17,378 nt of DNA, taken from assembly GCA_026416355.1 (NCBI GenBank), contig JAOAFH010000088.1, positions 1-17,378 of the forward strand. Direction: 5' to 3'. Of this stretch, positions 15,177 to 17,378 are shown in pieces; positions within the stretch are counted from its first letter, which is position 1, and each line of letters starts with the position of its first letter. The DNA comes from Clostridiales bacterium (GTDB taxonomy: Bacteria; Bacillota; Clostridia; Clostridiales; Caloramatoraceae). Made by a program: the position numbers and the translations under genes. Below the pieces are notes generated by a model, which was given only the letters and a program-made list of their open reading frames with translations, did not search any database and was not told where the DNA came from.

Positions 15177-15434
15177 TCATTCTACTTTATCATTTCCTAT
15201 ATAATTTAAATCTGCCTCCACATTTACCACATGAGCATTCTTATTATGTTTTATTTCAATGTTTCTAGGTTGGCCATCATCTTGTCTTATTTTTAAGTAG
15301 TGATTTATAATCTCTGTTGCTGTGTCTTTTGATACACTATCATAAACAAAAAAATATTCATTTTCTGGTATTTGTAATGTTAAATGATATCCATTATCTT
15401 TTTTAATTCTACTTTCTCTTGATTCATTAAACAT
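15177..15434 (-). CDS. Unrecognised 85-residue protein upstream of comEC
   Basis: I do not recognise this protein. It is hydrophilic, with no signal peptide or membrane span and no cysteine. The pattern suggests two N-terminal strands (GYHLTLQIP, EYFFVYDSV), a helix (KDTATEIINHYLKIRQ) and two further strands (RNIEIKHN, AHVVNVEADLNYI), a compact alpha/beta fold. It is likely a real gene: GGAGG (15441-15445 region) lies seven bases before the ATG at 15434, and its stop is one base before the comEC start, so comEC translation seems to depend on it. No confident promoter is visible in the AT-rich 150 bases upstream. A role linked to comEC or holA would be guilt by association only. Confidence 0.75.
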   Translation of the reverse strand: MFNESRESRIKKDNGYHLTLQIPENEYFFVYDSVSKDTATEIINHYLKIRQDDGQPRNIEIKHNKNAHVVNVEADLNYIGNDKVE

Positions 15435-15580
15435 ACATTCGCCTCCACTTAATTATTTATAACTATAATAAAGTATTAGCAAATTAATAAACATTTATTC
15501 AATTAACATAATGTCTTAAATAGTAAATAAATATATATAATAAAATTCAACAAAGCAATATAAATTATATTTTAAAGTAT

Positions 15581-15627
15581 AAAAAAGTCATAGAATACTG
15601 ACTTAATATAGTCAATATTCTATGACT
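15581..15627 (-). terminator. Rho-independent terminator of the ECF transporter gene
   Basis: AGTCATAGAATA (15586-15597) and TATTCTATGACT (15616-15627) form a perfect 12-bp stem. The loop holds a second short stem (TGACT with AGTCA). On the minus strand it is followed by six T (15581-15586). It lies 59 bases after the gene's stop codon and insulates the downstream comEC operon. Confidence 0.9.
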
Positions 15628-15686
15628 GTAATCATCCTATTTTTTTATTATATTTTATATCTTATTAATGCTTTTAAAGTAATTTT

Positions 15687-16193
15687 TTAATTTTGTTTTA
15701 ACAAATTTATACCTGTTTTCTTTACAGCAATTATAATTGGAGCTGCAACTAATAAAGAAATTGAACCCTGCATTACATTTCCAAATACTGAGCCTACTGC
15801 TGCAGCGTAGCCATATACAAAATATTCATAAACAAAATATCCTAAAATCATTTCACTTGCAGCAATAATCCCCGCTACTAGCAACCCGTAATTTTGATTT
15901 TTAAGCTTTTCATAAACAACAGCAAAAAGTAATCCTTCAACTCCTTTTATCAAAAATGTAGCAGGAGCATAAATAAAATAACTAGCTATAATATCTGCTA
16001 ATGCTGAACCAAATGCACCAGCAACAAAGCCAAATTTTTTACCTAACATTGCTGCTACTACAAATATCATGATATCCCCAAAATTCACATATCCGTTTAT
16101 TGATGGTATTCTTACAACTAAAGTAAATACAGTAACTAGTGCACTTGCAACAGCAAAATAGACAATTTCTAATAGTTTTTGATCTCTTCTCAT
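15687..16193 (-). CDS. ECF transporter S component (COG4720-like), substrate unknown
   Basis: S components are the small membrane proteins that bind a vitamin or related metabolite and dock on the shared EcfT-EcfA energy-coupling module. The 168-residue product is almost entirely hydrophobic, with about six membrane spans. It contains the typical GYVNFGDIM, GFVAGAFGSALADI and YAPATFLIKGVEGL segments of the COG4720/PF07155-type family (my recollection of the family pattern). The members I recall are linked to pyrimidine or pyridoxine-type vitamins, but the ligand cannot be read from sequence. I chose the ATG at 16193 (MRRDQKLLEIVYF) because AAGGGGG lies just before it. The longer reading from 16232 has no such site. 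It is a single-gene unit with its own promoter and terminator. No ECF ATPase genes are nearby, so it would use a module encoded elsewhere. Confidence 0.87.
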   Translation of the reverse strand: MRRDQKLLEIVYFAVASALVTVFTLVVRIPSINGYVNFGDIMIFVVAAMLGKKFGFVAGAFGSALADIIASYFIYAPATFLIKGVEGLLFAVVYEKLKNQNYGLLVAGIIAASEMILGYFVYEYFVYGYAAAVGSVFGNVMQGSISLLVAAPIIIAVKKTGINLLKQN

Positions 16194-16245
16194 AATATAC
16201 CCCCTTAATGTTACGATACACTTATAAAACAATTTATTTTTTTAT

Positions 16246-16273
16246 ATAATACAATTATTTTAAAAATAGTCAA
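16246..16273 (-). promoter_or_regulatory. Sigma-A promoter of the ECF S-component gene
   Basis: On the minus strand TTGACT (16268-16273), 16 bases, then TATTAT (16246-16251). Each box has five of six consensus bases. The expected start near 16239 leaves a leader of only about 45 bases, too short for a known vitamin riboswitch. Confidence 0.65.
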
Positions 16274-16312
16274 GTACTTTTATACATTTTTAATATTTTA
16301 CTTTCAACATAG

Positions 16313-16365
16313 AAAAAAGCCATAAACAATTTAATAAAAAACTCAATTTATTGTTTATGGCTTTT
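16313..16365 (-). terminator. Rho-independent terminator of the P-type ATPase gene
   Basis: AAAAGCCATAAACAA (16315-16329) and TTGTTTATGGCTTTT (16351-16365) form a perfect 15-bp stem with a 21-base loop. The T-rich tail on the minus strand is TTTTTT (16313-16318, partly shared with the stem). It begins five bases after the ATPase stop codon. Confidence 0.9.
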
Positions 16366-16370
16366 ATATT

Positions 16371-17378
16371 CTATTCTTCTTTTAATCTATTTCTAATAAA
16401 TTTTGAAATTTCTACTATAAACAATATCGAAACAGAAGCAATTACAACAACTAAAATTTGTTCAAAATTCAATAATTTAATTTTGAAAACTTTTCGTGTG
16501 AAAGGTGTTACTAATACAACCATTTGTATTAAAAATGAAAGCAAAACACCATAGTTTAGATATTTATTTTTAAACATACCATTTGAAAGTACTGATTTAT
16601 TTGCATATCTTACATTAAATGAGTGTACTAATTGTGAAAAACTCAATGTAAAAAATGCCATAGTCCTTGCAATTTCTTCACTGTATTTTTCACCATATTT
16701 AAATGCTATTAGTGTAACAGCACCAATAAATAATCCTTGTAATACAATCCTAAAACCAAATCCCTTTGAGAAAAATCCTTCATTAGGATCTCTTGGCTTT
16801 TCATTCATTATACCTGGTTCAGCTTGTTCCATTCCAAGAGCTAATGCTGGGAAACTATCAGTTACTAAATTTACCCATAATATGTGAATAGGTAATAATG
16901 GTTCTGCCCAGTTCAATACAATCGCTATAAATAAAGTTATAATCTCTCCTATATTACATGATAGAAGAAAACTTATTGCTTTTCTTATGTTTGAATATAT
17001 TGTTCTTCCCTCTTCAACAGCAGATACAATTGTTGCAAAATTATCATCTGTTAAAATAAGATCAGCTGCCTCCTTTGATACATCAGTTCCAGTTATACCC
17101 ATTGCTATTCCTATATTTGATTTTTTTAAAGCAGGAGCATCATTTACTCCATCCCCAGTCATTGCGACTATCTGACCATTTTCCTTCCATGCTTCAACAA
17201 TTCTTACTTTATGTTCAGGTGAAACGCGGGCATAAACAGAATATTTATCAATATTTTTCTTAAGTTCTTCCTGTGATATTTTTTCAAGTTCGACTCCATC
17301 AAGAGCTTCAATTTCATTATTTAGTATACCTAGTTCTTTTGCAATTGCTACAGCTGTTATTTTATGGTCTCCTGTAAT
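16371..17378 (-). CDS. Type II P-type ATPase, Ca2+-transporting type; 5' part beyond window
   Basis: This is the C-terminal 335 residues of a cation-pumping P-type ATPase, open at the right edge. The reading continues upstream of the ATG at 17162 to the window end without a stop, beginning ITGDHKITAVAIAKELGI, the conserved TGD motif. The hinge motif TGDGVNDAPALKKS and TDVSKEAADLILTDDNFATI follow, then six predicted membrane spans. M5 has SCNIGEI and M6 has WVNLVTD, keeping the Asn, Glu, Thr and Asp that line the Ca2+ sites of sarcoplasmic reticulum Ca2+-ATPase. The M8 position that is Glu in that enzyme appears to be Gln (FSQLVHSFNVR), as in plasma-membrane-type and many bacterial pumps. Calcium export is the best reading; Mn2+ is an alternative. 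The phosphorylation site DKTGT lies outside the window. Confidence 0.93.
   Translation of the reverse strand: MTGDHKITAVAIAKELGILNNEIEALDGVELEKISQEELKKNIDKYSVYARVSPEHKVRIVEAWKENGQIVAMTGDGVNDAPALKKSNIGIAMGITGTDVSKEAADLILTDDNFATIVSAVEEGRTIYSNIRKAISFLLSCNIGEIITLFIAIVLNWAEPLLPIHILWVNLVTDSFPALALGMEQAEPGIMNEKPRDPNEGFFSKGFGFRIVLQGLFIGAVTLIAFKYGEKYSEEIARTMAFFTLSFSQLVHSFNVRYANKSVLSNGMFKNKYLNYGVLLSFLIQMVVLVTPFTRKVFKIKLLNFEQILVVVIASVSILFIVEISKFIRNRLKEE

Noticed and set aside
15441..15580. Promoter for the small gene-comEC-holA operon
   Set aside because: Several TTGAAT- and TATATT-like words occur in this very AT-rich stretch, but none has both boxes at good spacing; any choice would be arbitrary.
16039..16221. 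Cys/Tyr-rich 60-residue minus-strand frame inside the ECF S-component region
   Set aside because: It is an out-of-frame reading of the same strand; the overlapping frame has conserved transporter motifs and the ribosome binding site fits that one.
16194..16245. Possible vitamin riboswitch upstream of the ECF S component
   Set aside because: The leader from the predicted start is about 45 bases and has no recognisable riboswitch core; it is too short for TPP, FMN or similar classes.

Overview
The window is AT-rich DNA from an endospore-forming member of the Firmicutes, most likely class Clostridia. Four things point there. The sporulation genes gpr and spoIIP are present. The HrcA/CIRCE heat-shock system is of the Gram-positive type. 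DnaK lacks the insert found in the nucleotide-binding domain of Gram-negative DnaK. The gene order comEC-holA-rpsT-gpr-spoIIP-lepA-hemW-hrcA-grpE-dnaK-dnaJ-prmA-rsmE is the arrangement known from Bacillus and Clostridium. I cannot name the genus. All genes except rpsT are on the minus strand, so the transcription order runs from the right edge to the left.

Right to left: (1) The C-terminal third of a type II (Ca2+-type) P-type ATPase runs off the right edge and ends at a strong hairpin. (2) A single-gene unit encodes an ECF-transporter S component and has its own promoter and terminator. (3) A tight operon holds an unrecognised 85-residue protein, comEC (DNA uptake channel) and holA (DNA polymerase III delta), with almost no intergenic DNA. 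It ends at a bidirectional terminator shared with the convergent rpsT. (4) rpsT (ribosomal protein S20) is the only plus-strand gene. Its GC-richer leader can fold into mutually exclusive helices, one of which covers the ribosome binding site. (5) Back to back with rpsT are gpr (spore germination protease) and spoIIP (engulfment peptidoglycan hydrolase), closed by a terminator whose stem includes the spoIIP stop codon. (6) lepA and hemW are translationally coupled. With no terminator after hemW, the unit can read into hrcA. (7) The heat-shock operon hrcA-grpE-dnaK-dnaJ is driven by a sigma-A promoter with a perfect -35 box and a perfect CIRCE operator directly downstream. A 9-bp hairpin separates dnaK from dnaJ. 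(8) A terminator follows dnaJ, and a new extended -10 promoter drives prmA and rsmE (ribosomal protein and 16S rRNA methyltransferases). rsmE is cut by the left edge.

Functionally the block covers protein quality control (HrcA, GrpE, DnaK, DnaJ), ribosome function and modification (LepA, S20, PrmA, RsmE), DNA uptake and replication (ComEC, HolA), heme handling (HemW), sporulation and germination (SpoIIP, Gpr) and transport (ECF S component, Ca2+-type ATPase). It is a conserved chromosomal region. I saw no mobile element, phage gene, CRISPR array, tRNA or rRNA, and no stretch above 300 bases without a gene. I do not see a wholly new system. The best leads are the switch-like rpsT leader and the unrecognised small gene in front of comEC.
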